In this document: positions 21,353 through 31,800 of the stretch, piece by piece | Layout of the letters: every line of letters starts with the position of its first letter | Numbering within the stretch: position 1 is the stretch's first letter | DNA from: Platerodrilus igneus | Lineage: Eukaryota > Arthropoda > Insecta > Coleoptera > Lycidae | Assembly: GCA_036346225.1 (NCBI GenBank) | Contig: JARFIW010001087.1 | Coordinates: 1,736,001 to 1,800,000 of the forward strand | DNA: 64,000 bases | Direction of reading: 5' to 3' | Position numbers and translations under genes: made by a program | Notes under the pieces: generated by a model | What the model was told of the DNA's origin: nothing | Databases searched by the model: none | The model's input: the letters and a program-made list of their open reading frames with translations, nothing else

Positions 21353-21410
21353 CCGTGTGGATTCGAATTAGAATCGCCCCACGGTAAGACCTGTCTGTCG
21401 TAAAGGCGAC
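21353..21410 (+). other. compact two-hairpin block before a CA repeat
   Basis: CCGTG..GATTC (21353-21364) pairs with GAATC..CACGG (21371-21384) around GAATTA. It is followed by GTCG (21397-21400) pairing with CGAC (21407-21410). The block is more GC-rich than its neighbours and ends at a (CA)n tract, as a small retroposed element might. The stretch GGATTCGAAT resembles a pol III B box, but no A box or tRNA fold was found. Confidence 0.5.
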
Positions 21411-21415
21411 TAAAG

Positions 21416-21416
<1 letters not shown>

Positions 21417-21459
<43 letters not shown>

Positions 21460-21488
21460 CACACCACTCACCTACACACACACACACA
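21417..21488. repeat. (CA)n microsatellite
   Basis: Perfect CA dinucleotides from about 21417 to 21458, then an interrupted tract to 21488. Confidence 0.95.
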
Positions 21489-22302
21489 TTTTCTTTTGCT
21501 CTTGATTTTCTTTGTTTTGTTTTCCTTCATTTCTAGTGCTGCTTACTTATGGCTGTCCTTTTGCTTTACTTCTGATCCACTTTTTTTTCGCTCTCCTTCG
21601 GCTGCTTTTCTTACTGTTGGTCCTCATATGTACGTTATGAAACTTTTCAATCCACTCCTGTGGTAGGTGCTTTCTAAGCCTTTTTCTTTTCTTCGGAAAT
21701 CACGGCATAGTCGACTTTCGGCCTAGTTAGCTATTCTTTTATTCAGTTCTTCATTTAATACGATTCTTTGTTACCACAGCGTGAAGTAGTTAAATTTTTT
21801 CTATCAAACATTCTCGTCGTTCACTTGTTTACTTTGAGGCTTGACAGATATTGTCTCGTTTCGGTTTACACAGTTGATTTTCCTCCTCGTTTCTGTTCTT
21901 ACTTTTTAGTTTTCCCCGAGAAACCAATTTCTTTTCTTGATGTTGAAAATTTTACTATTTCTTTACTAGAGGTATCCGTCTTCCGATGACTTTTCGCAGT
22001 GTTAGGCCATTTCATCTTTTCCTCAAGGATTGCTACCTTTTCCTTCACCTATATCCTATATACTTCTTGATTTGGTCCGGCGTAGTAGTTCTTTGAAACG
22101 GATAGAAATTCTTTTGTTGATGTTTAGTTCGTCCTATTAATGTATATTGGTACTCCGAACCAAATAAATTGATTTTTTGTTGGTTTTTTATTTCCTTTTG
22201 AGTTTTCGCAAACGAATTTTCTTTTGCTTTATGCTATTAGTCTACTGCCTGCTCCGTTGCCTCTGCTTCCTACCTCTATCTTTTAATTTTGCTAGGAGGG
22301 AA

Positions 22303-22314
22303 TTTGTTACGGTA
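22303..22314 (+). other. polypurine tract, family B
   Basis: TAGGAGGGAATT immediately precedes the LTR start TGTTACGG at 22315, the position expected for plus-strand priming. Confidence 0.6.
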
Positions 22315-23810
22315 AATTTCTTAAAGCGATTGATTTTGTATTAATTTCCAAATACATTAATTAAGCGCCTCCTAAAGACCTATTCTAAACCCTTTTTATG
22401 TTATTTTCAAATTATACAAGCTTGTCATTTAACAAGTTTAATAAATACGTAATAAAACGTCCTATAAATTTATCCAAGTGTTTTGTACGATAGGAATCTA
22501 CATTCTTCACCGCGTTTATAAATTCTCTGAGCTATTGCGTATTGTTAAACCGCTTCTAGAGGGCTAGAAACTAGCCTTGGAAATTCGTCGAAACAAGCAA
22601 GTATTTGCTTCTCCTCAAATCACTTTTAAAAGTTTATTCTGTGAAATACGTCTCGCACCTGCTATTGCGTCCAACACCTTATTCTACAAACCATTTTCGA
22701 AACAACTGCTTTGTACAAATATAGAAGCTTTTAATGGTTTGTACTGAGAAAACCCACTTCGTTATATTTGCACTGTTTGGCCGCTTGAGTTTTGTGGGTA
22801 ATAAAAACGGTTCCCTAATTAATTTATCCTTGGTGTCCTCGTAGCGTGTATCGATAATAATCCAAATCCCTATTTATTTCTAAAAGTCGGGAAGCGGCTA
22901 AACGTTTAGCTTCCTTTGGCAGTATGCAAAGTTGCATACTCGTTGGATGCTTTAAAATATAGTTTGCTTTCCCGTGATAACAACGAAATTTAGTGGAATT
23001 AATTACCGTATTATTCAGGCCTTTTGCTTTCTTTATTGCTTGTATTCTAGGAATATTTTACAGTTATCGTCTGGAATATAGTTTTACATGCGTTCACAGA
23101 ATATTTCACGCCAATATCGGTGGAAATGGTTCTTAGTTACTTACCCCCGTCGTCTTCAATCTGTATAAATTTTAGAAATTCTCTTATTATTTTGACTCTT
23201 CTCTTATGTGTTCAATTCTAGTTTAATATGTCTTTTCAACGTTGTAAGTTGCGATTTAAAAATGCATTGCTGTACGTAGTGTTCTAGTACAAGTTACATT
23301 GAGGCATCCAGCTTACCAACAAATGTAGGCTATATTTCCTCATCCCAAGATGGTACCAGAGACGCCGATAGCTTAAGGTACAGTTTTTCTGTGTGCTTCG
23401 CTTGTGTTCACAATGCACGAACGACTACGCTATTATTTTTAAAGTCAGAACTAGTTAACTCAAAGCTTGCGTTAGCGCACTTTTTACTGTTTTCCTTTTG
23501 TGTACGTTAATGTTAACTTGCTTGTTAATATTTGATTACTTTATTTAAAATTTAATGTTATAACGTTATAACGAACGGTTCCGTGAATGTTTGCTTCTAA
23601 CGTTTATAAATGTTCTTTGGGACTGAGTTTTCTAATTTTTCTTTCTGTATCACCCACCCCACTTCTTGATGATTTTGGGCTAGCCCAGAATCCAATTCTT
23701 TTGGATTTTAATTCCACTCTTCATCCCAGTTCTGTTGCAGTTTTCGGTGTATGCGATTTGCTTTACTTACTTTACTCTTATTTTTCTTGTCTGCACGGAA
23801 TACCGTAACC
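22315..23810 (+). repeat. family B 3' LTR, ~1.5 kb
   Basis: Starts TGTTACGGTAAATTTC and ends ATACCGTAAC, so the two ends are inverted matches (TGTTACGGTA/TACCGTAACA, last base changed). Homologous blocks follow in the same order in the solo LTR at 47952-50536 on the - strand: AGCGCCTCCTAAA, TTTTTATGTT, GGCCTTTTGCTTTC, ATGGTACCAGAG and CACGGAATAC. Open frames inside it (for example 23587-23808) are chance. Confidence 0.8.
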
Positions 23811-23849
23811 ACACTTTGAGACGGAGTTGAGGCAATGCATATCCTTACA

Positions 23850-25740
23850 AAACCTAGTCGTTAGAGTTGAATTTTTGGCATATCTGCAACGCTATGATAA
23901 AATGGTTCAACCATGGAGAATGATGTCCAGACCCAGGGGTAAGTTCATGAATGATTTTAGATTTCAAAATAATAATAGCCGGGAAAGATACTAAGGCAGA
24001 CCGTTTGAAAGGGGGAATACCTAGCGAAATAGTTGGAATGAAAGAAATGCCATTTAGGAGGGACGGGGAAGGGAGAACAATCAATTCCCTTTCATTGAAA
24101 ATAGAACCGTAACCAAAGAAAGGAAAAATGTGACAAATATAAAAATATATTGAATAAATGATAGCGACGATAGTAGGAGAACATACGCAGAGATCGTGAA
24201 TCGATCTGGAACGTCAAATAGGTAGGATTTTTAGATTCAGACAAATCAAACGACAAAAATAAAAAATTAATAAATATGAACATGCGCGTGAATTTATACA
24301 ATTTGATTTGGAAAATGATCTAAAAATTAATGAAAAAAATGATTTACTATTTATAATAAGATTACAAGTAGAAGGAAAAGACATTAAATTACTTTTAGAC
24401 ACAGAACTGAAGCAACATTAGTAAGTAAAAGTTTTATTAAAGATAATTCAGAGGAATTAATACAGAAACGCAGAAATAATTTAATCGCCGATCGCCGAAT
24501 AATAAGTAATTTGCACTATTCAACAGTGTCATACTTCTAGAAGTGAAGTTGGGAAGGATGGAGGTGGAGCATTATAATTTGAATTAGGGCCGCTATACTT
24601 GCGGCCACGTCCCCAATGCTCCACCCGTAGGTACTACATTGATGGAGGTGGAGCAACAGTTTTTTATAGTGCCGGGGTTAAGAGTTGGTGCCATTCTGGG
24701 AATGGATTTTATTAGTAAGATGAAGGGTATAATAGATACGGAGAATAAAGTGATGATTATGGGGGATGAAAGGATTAAATGAGACAAGGAAATCCATATA
24801 GTAGTAGAACGAGATCGTATAAATCTGAAACAATATGAAAAGGAAATGGAAGATAAAAGAGATAAGAGTTTAAGTATTAGGTGCCCTGATGAAGTTAGAA
24901 AGGAAGCTGTATCATTTTTAAAGAAATAGTCAGAATTAATGGAAACTGCAAAACCTAATGTGGAAGAGATGGAAATAATATTTGAAGCTGATAAAAATAG
25001 TATAATTGCAGGTGTTAAAAGAGGTATGAAGAACCTTCTATAAATGCAGCTCTAAAAATAAAGCGAATAAACGTAGTAAAATATTAGATAATGCTAAAGT
25101 AATATGGAAAGCAGAGCTTAATAATTCGTTTGGGATAATTTCTATTAAAGAATCAAATCTTTATATGAAATGGCGTATGAACAAATGTGGAGGAATGGCG
25201 TTTGGTTTGTTGAAATATTCATTTAAATATAGAGATGTAAGAAGGAATTGGAAAAGTAGGAAAAACAAAGGAATTGTTGAAGTGAAAGAGGACGAGGGAA
25301 TAAAATTGATAAATGTAAACCAGTTTGAAAGAGAATTAGAGGACGAAGTAAAAATTGCTGTAAAATGTCCAGGTCACGTTGAGAATGAAGTAGATTCGTT
25401 ATTAAATAAAAACTATTTTGAATTGGTAGATAGAGCTTCAAGAATTGCTACATATGAGGAATAATAGGAAAGAAGTTATTAAAATTGAACCATTTAAGAT
25501 TAAAAGTTTATACGTATAACGAACATTAATTGAAAGATATTGAAATTTGCAAGATAGAAATATTTAAATTATTAAAGAAAAGCCTCAGTATGAAACGTAT
25601 TTTGCGTGTGTATTATAAGTCATATAGAAATAGTTGTAGATTGTACGTAAATAGAAATAAAATTGAAAAGATTACTTATCCATGCGGAAATATGACACAG
25701 TTTCAATTTTATATTTTAATTAGGGGGAAAATGATGTGAT
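23850..25740 (+). pseudogene. family A gypsy fragment: gag C-term, protease, RT start
   Basis: This is a badly eroded relative of the element at 57982-64000. In order it shows the gag C-terminus (FLAYLQRYDK near 23870) and a basic Asn/Arg-rich region to about 24190. The protease comes next, with its active site broken by a shift (LLLDT at about 24390-24405, then TEATLVSKSF) and its C-terminal flap (RVGAILGMDFISKMKGIID, about 24680-24735). A Glu/Lys-rich linker follows (24840-25460; INVNQFERELEDE aligns with INQFEGEVDVE at 61640), then the first RT motifs (EIFKLLKK near 25555-25580, CRLYVNRNKIEKITYP near 25635-25682). The palm with YxDD, RNase H and integrase are absent. No LTR was found beside it. 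Confidence 0.75.
24558..24655. repeat. 84-bp hairpin-bearing insertion flanked by 14-bp direct repeats
   Basis: ATGGAGGTGGAGCA occurs at 24558-24571 and 24642-24655. Between them, GGTGGAGCATT (24564-24574) pairs with AATGCTCCACC (24615-24625), and inside that GGCCGC (24588-24593) pairs with GCGGCC (24601-24606). The protein before and after (GRMEVE / QQFFIVPGLR) is continuous in the related copy near 61450-61510, so the block is inserted. Confidence 0.8.
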
Positions 25741-28700
25741 TAAGAGGTCATGAGAGATCATAGAAATCTAAATTCTATAAAGAAAATCCACCCAAAATAG
25801 AAGGATACCTGAGAAATTAAAATTTCGGACTATTTATCCTGTACAAAAGTAAACGTACTGCATGTACAAAGCCATTAAATTCATTTTACTTTAATAAAAA
25901 GCATACTTTTCCGTGTGTGTAAATAATCATTCTAAGATATAAATAGAGAAAGTCATTTAATCCGCGTAAGAACAATATCAAAATTTTGCTTTTATTAATT
26001 AAAATACTAAAAAGATTATTTTTTATATAAAAACACGTTTTATTACCGTGAAAACCAATCCTTTTAATAATTATTAAAATGTAAATCTTTTTGCATTTGA
26101 AAAATCGTTAAGAAAGCAATTGAAGCTCGCATTAATTATGTAATATGTTTCGTGCCTAGAGATATAAAGTTTAAAAATACTCATTCTTGTTAATAAAGTA
26201 ACACTGCGAATTTCAATTTTTAAGATATGAAGCCATTTATTTTTCATAAAAATACATTTTCCGTGCATAAAATATTCGCTGTATTTATCGTAAAATACAT
26301 TTATTGCGTTTGCAAAGCATAAAATAATTATGTTCTTTCAAAATACTAAATTATCTTCTGTATGTAGATCATTTAACTTCATTTTGAAAGTTTCATACAT
26401 AACATTAATCTAAGATTGTATTTATTAATAAGAAAACACGTCAAATACTAAGAAACTATTAAAAACACTAACTAGCTAATTACTGAATAAACGTCGGTTC
26501 GAAGAACTCAAGCAATCGTTAAAAGCAAAAAAATCGGTAAATATTATTTTATAGCTTTCCTAGTTTTTACTTAAGTTGCGACACGACAATCAACACCGTG
26601 CATTAGACAAGGATCGACAACGCCTTACTGTGCTAGTAAATAATAAATTTGACACTAATTAGACCATTAAATCCGTGAAATTTGCAAAAATATTGCATCA
26701 CGTAGGTTACTAAGTTTTGAATTAAGTCACAAAAACTCTGGAAGAATAACGTGTAGAGATAATGTTATATAAAAGCTGAAACTCGAGTAGAACCATTCAT
26801 TCAAGATTTTATCATTCATTAATGTGCCATTCGTCACCAAGCAATATGTATGATTCATTTCAATTTACGAGATTGACCATGTTAGTTTGACTAAAGTCAT
26901 TTATCGAGTATGCGGCATGTATACAAACGTAACTCTGCATAAGTATGCAAAATAATTATTTTATAAAACACTACGAGAATTAAACAATTTTCGTCATCGA
27001 TACAAGATCCTGATATAAGAGCTACTTTGATGTTAACTAATCGAAGATAATAAATGATGTACTTTAAAAATTAATATTCTAAATGGAGACAAAAAAAATT
27101 TGGATAATCTTGTAAAATGGAATTTTAATGTCAATTTAAAAATGGAATCAGGAGGAACTTAAAATCATTAACTACATTGGAAACGAGATAATAATAAGAA
27201 CTATATGAACTACAAGTATAAATTTTAGATTTCTTTGTTTGTAACTGATAAAAATATGTATATTAGTAAGCTAGAATAAGTGTTATTTCTTTAATATTTT
27301 TTGTATAGTAAGCGGATATTTACAAAAAGTTTTGAGGTCAAAGTTTCAAACATTTTGACCTTTGATAGATTATCTGTCAAGGATTATTAGCCAATCACCC
27401 TTACAAACATGTTAATAAAAGATGGGTAGATTATCCACAAGAGAAGAGATTTGAATTCTGTAAATGTTACCAAAAATTAGATATGGATTATTTAGTAATA
27501 TTTAGGAATAATTTTATGTATGAACTGAAGTTGTAAACTGCTCTATATTCTTTTGTATGAAAGAAAATTGTTATTGAGTGTATAGATGTCCTCCTGAGAT
27601 TGGTGTGTTTTATTTCATTTTGTAAATTCCATAACTTCCGTTGAGTTAGCCAGGCAAAGTAAAGAAAAGGAATGTAAGATAATAATTTCAAATTTCCCAT
27701 TGCTGTACCGTAGTAACAGCACTCTTTTAGCGGCATTCCAAGTTGCGGTTGTTGTCACGGCGATATATATGCATAGTGAATAAGATGTATCTGTATATCT
27801 GATTTTTCATGAAACTTATATAGGCTAATTCATCTACACAAATCGAACTAATAATTGCAAAACCATTAATAAATGATTGTTTCCTAAACTGAAGAAACAA
27901 TACCCTTGACCGGCTTTAGCCTTTTAAGCTTCATCAGAATGGAGTAGTTTATATCCCTTATGTAATGTACTCGATTTTAATAAGGGAGTATCTCTATATA
28001 TTGGCAAATGTATAACCAAACCACCATTTGGTAACAGACATAAGCACCTAAAACTGTAAAGATGCAGAAGTTGATACGAATCTATATCAGAAGATAGTCA
28101 TGCGATTATGTTGTGTCATTTGGCATATGAATTATGTTATAAGCATTAGTTCAAGACAATATACATCCCGAAGCATCGTTTGCTTTCTTGCCCTTTAGGA
28201 CAATCAGTATAACAAAGTAAGGTAATTAATTATCCTGAATTTCCTGCTTTAGAATAAAATACAAAGCGAATAGGACGTCGGTGTAAATCCTCTTATATGA
28301 AAATCATAAAAGTAGGTTTTTCTATATAAGTCGAACTAGTATTTCCATAGCAATTAAGAAAATAATTACGTGATTGTATCTATGTACCATCCATTGACCA
28401 GTTTCTTTAAACTTGTTTGCACGAATTTATTAAAGACTGATGTATATTGTAGTTCGTGTCTTAATATGAGGATTCCATCCTGTAGATGAAGGTACACAAA
28501 ACTTTACTCAGATAGTACTTTAGTAAATGTCTTGCTCTTCCAGTTACCTAGAGTAATTAGTTTCCTGCTTTATGTCCGAACATTAATTATAGTCAACTTA
28601 CATTCTCCAGTTTACTTCAGCCAAGACCCTTTAAATTCTTAATAGCCTGGGATCTAACGTAAAGCTTAGGTTGCAAAAACTAGTTCACTGGAGTTCTGCT

Positions 28701-29703
28701 TTTGTCGTACTGTAGATTATGTTACAATGTTCGCATGTTGAATGATTTAGCATTGCCTAAAGAATGTCTTCCAGCTGTTACAATTTTATTGACATCTATG
28801 AGCGCTAACAAGATGAGGTTATTGCGTGATTATTTTAGTACAGTGACGAATTATACTGTAATGACTGCATAAAAATCAATTATAAAACTGCATATAAAGG
28901 ATTTACATTAGAAATATATATTGTGCTCATTGTCGAAAAATTACTCTGTTAATATGTTTATCGAGTGCGCTGTGACGACTTACAAAATTGTTGGGCTATT
29001 GCTAAAGACTAGATTTTCACTGTGTTGAGGTATACAGCATAAAACAAAATTTGTGTAGATGCTAGATATATCATTTTGTGGACACAAACACAACGAATAG
29101 TTCGTTGTAATATCGACAGCTTTACGCCATTTCACTAATTCGTATTGAATAGAACGAAGTAGGATTAGACACTTAGATATGTACAAAACAGGATCTAAAA
29201 GAACCCACTAAAAAAGCTTGAAATAAAGTTAATAACCACAAGCAATAGAAGTAATCTTGTTGAGACAGTAGATAAAATTCAGATCTGGGGCCCACCTCAC
29301 GCCACACGTCACACGGTTTATTAAAATCAGCCCAACAACACAGCCCAACAACCTACTAACATTTTTCGGGTATATTAAAAACCGAAAAACTTGACTAACA
29401 GCGAATTAGTCCAACTAAGATTTTTATCATGAAATGAATGTTTCGCTTCGACAAATCGGAGACATATCTTAAAATTTTCTGTGTGAAGAATTTTTCAAGT
29501 CTGACTAATCTTTATAGAGTTGAAAATTATTAGGCATCCAATATTTGCTCTGTTGGTTGAAATCTAAAGTACAAATCCAGTGGTCAGATTGGGAGATCGT
29601 GACGGAAAGAGGATAGTACCGTGTAATGCGATGACTGTGTCTGGATACAATCCTCCAACCGCACTCATTAAAAGTGCAACTGCATATGGAGTTGCAGTAT
29701 CTT
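25741..29703. other. AT-rich region without a supportable gene
   Basis: Short open frames (25223-25441 -, 26074-26268 -, 27488-27736 -, 28980-29186 -) have no recognisable motif. Two stretches near 27800-28010 and 28300-28480 share short blocks (TCGAACTA.TA, TTGACC.G.TT) and may be an old duplication, but the match is weak. A TATATAAAAG at about 26765 could be a promoter; nothing downstream supports it. Confidence 0.4.
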
Positions 29704-29847
29704 GTTGGAATCAGGTGCCATCTACATTGTAACCAGGAAAATGTTGTAATTCGGGATGCAAAAAATGTGTGTTATTATTGTTGGAATCAGGTGCCATCTA
29801 CATTGTAACCAGGAAAATGTTGTAATTCGGGATGCAAAAAATGTGTG
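29704..29847. repeat. 68-bp direct duplication with 8-bp spacer
   Basis: A block starting GTTGGAATCAGGTGCC and ending AAAAAATGTGTG at 29704-29771 is repeated, apparently without change, at 29780-29847. The spacer is TTATTATT. Perfect identity indicates a recent event or an assembly artefact. Confidence 0.9.
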
Positions 29848-29849
29848 AA

Positions 29850-31430
29850 GTATGGTTGAAAGGAGATCTATGACGGAAAATATTTTCTCTCTAAGTATTT
29901 TTACATAAAGTTGCTTTTTATGAGTAAGTTCCAATTAAATTAAATAAATTTCGGTTTATACCCGCCGTTTTAAAAGATGGCTGTCAAAAATTACGCTGCA
30001 GTTTTTCAGTTGTCTACCTAAGATAAATGTGTTTTCCTGAGAGCCAACAATGTAGGAAAATTAGATTCATTTGTCACTCTTCAAATTCCTACAGGACCCT
30101 GTAGTAGAGCCAAGTATTATTAATGCACATATCTTTAGCAAAACTCTAACAATGATCAAAATTAACAGTAAAAGTTTAAATATTCATCGCGTCTGAGAGC
30201 AAAATATTTCCCCCAACCTTTATTCCCGATCCAATAACCAACACCATGCCGTTGTATGTTCTAATTGTGCTTTCCCTAAATTTATCTTTATCCGGTAACC
30301 GTCAAATTATTATTTTTTACCTAAATCGTATATCATAACTCAATGCATTTTTCGACAAAAGGTTTACATTACACATAGATTTCCATTTAAAGTAAAAATG
30401 TCTCAGTTTTCAAATGACGATCTGTCCATTTCTGTCTTTATAACCTCCCAAAATAAGTTTTCAAAAAATCTATCAAAAATATCAAGTTCTCTCAACTAAA
30501 TTTACAAAAAAGGACAACTAATTTTAAAAAATTCACAACTTAAAAAGTCACATTAAAAACTTTTACGGTTAAACGATTAAAAACAGAAAATTCTACGGTC
30601 TGTGCGTTAATTTAAAAAAGAAATGCTTCGCCAATTTAAAAATGAAAATCTTTGAAGTTAAAAAAATTACTTTAAGGTAATAAAAATATCACCTAATGTT
30701 AAACAAATTTTGCCAGAACAGTAAAAAAACGACTTCATACTTTAGTGCTAGAAATTTTAACCCTATATAAATTTAACAAGATCACACATTATAAATAGTC
30801 CCATATTGAAAAATACCCTATCGAAAAAGGTGGTCTTAATAACACAAAACTGCTTCGAAGCTAAATAAATTACAATCAAATAAAAACTAAGTTATTAACT
30901 TCCTCCTGCTAAAAATATTTACTTTCATGAAAAGACCAACTCTAATTTTCTTTAAGAACTGCATTACAGGGAAAAACGACGATTCTGACAAAAAACAGCT
31001 TAAAAATTAAAAACCATTCCTAACAATAAAAAAGAACTCTCTATCGTAGAAGAAGATCCCGAAGATGTTCGTCAAGAAAGTTTACGAAAAACCTACATTT
31101 AAAAAACAGCCCTACCAATAAAAAGCTCCCGATGAAAAAATGCTTTAAAATTAAAAAAAGTAAAAATTAAAGATAAAACTCAAAAGCTTTTACTATAAAT
31201 TGTCGGAAAATTACATTGTATTAAAAAAAATAACTCGCAAATACAAAAAAGACCCATGTTGGGCACCAAAAATTACTGTTATGTGTAAAAATAAGCGTTA
31301 AATAAATTAAATTTTAATTTACCCTAAAGTAAGGGATATAGTTCAACTTATTATATTTTTCTAATTAATGAAGTTAGCAATAAAAAGTAAAAGAAAAACA
31401 TAATGGCTGAAATAATAAATTTTATGTATA
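29850..31430. other. A-rich strand-biased non-coding region
   Basis: From about 30160 to 31250 the + strand is strongly A-biased (AAAAATT, TTAAAAAT runs) with no open frame. It ends at CATGTTGGGCACCAAAAAT (31255-31273), nearly the same as CATGTTGGGCGCCAAAAAT (63153-63171) just before the family A 3' LTR. It may be the 3' non-coding end of another related LTR element; no LTR pair was found. Confidence 0.45.
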
Positions 31431-31431
31431 G

Positions 31432-31800
31432 TTACGACAAATGTTCTATATAATCTCCATTTTGATGTTGTAAAATCATTAACTGCTCTTCAAAATTGTT
31501 TACAAAATTATGTAACATTCTTTTTTGAATTGCACCAATTTTCTCTCTGGTCCGGCTGTTTAATTCCTCTAGTGTTTTTGGGTTTTGTGTTTTGAACACA
31601 AAATCTTTTACATAACACCACAATTTGCCGGGTTAATATCAGGCAATCTTAGTAGCCAATAATTTTCAAAATGCTTGCTTATACATAATTTTGAAATACA
31701 GCAGTTATCATTTTCTTGAATTGGTCGATAAATATGCGGAAACGCACTAGTCTGTATAAAAATAGGCTTCCATGTTCCTTCGGACTCCTTTTGCAACTAC
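31432..31800 (-). pseudogene. Tc1/mariner-like transposase C-terminal remnant
   Basis: On the - strand, about 31796-31620 gives TSAFPHIYRPIQEN..SKHFENYW followed by LRLPDINPANCGVM. An overlapping segment (31623-31432) gives WCYVKDFVFKTQNPKTLEEL and ends GDYIEHL. This is the end of an IS630/mariner-type transposase of a subtype different from the 5762 fragment. Both acidic residues expected here are lost: the QD before the APPH-like motif is QT, and the NPxD position is Asn. The N-terminal half is missing, so the fragment is catalytically dead and old. Confidence 0.7.

Larger units (their letters stand above)
21013..22302 (+). other. T-rich internal region of family B without pol
   Basis: Apart from the structured block at 21353-21410 and the CA repeat, I find no RT, RNase H, integrase or protease motif in any frame. 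An open frame at 21768-21989 has no recognisable content. Confidence 0.5.
17975..23810 (+). mobile_element. family B LTR retrotransposon, gag present, no pol seen
   Basis: The 3' part of an LTR (17975-18592) is repeated in the same orientation at about 23390-23810, the end of a full LTR starting at 22315. Between them are a PBS-like block at 18600, a broken gag with zinc knuckles (19109-20020), a 13-residue repeat protein (20306-21012), about 1.3 kb of T-rich DNA and a PPT (22303-22314). I found no protease, RT, RNase H or integrase motif in any frame of the 3.7-kb interior. The - strand solo LTR at 47952-50536 defines the LTR ends. It could be a gag-only element dependent on a relative such as the family C gypsy, or a pol-deleted copy. 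Confidence 0.75.

Noticed and set aside
26761..26785. TATATAAAAG promoter-like site
   Set aside because: No open frame, LTR partner or other signal downstream.
27800..28480. Possible old duplication of ~150 bp (27830-28000 versus 28310-28470)
   Set aside because: Only short scattered matches by eye; too weak to call without an alignment.
29704..29847. Possible CRISPR-like repeat-spacer unit
   Set aside because: Only two 68-bp copies with an 8-bp spacer in eukaryotic DNA; a simple duplication.
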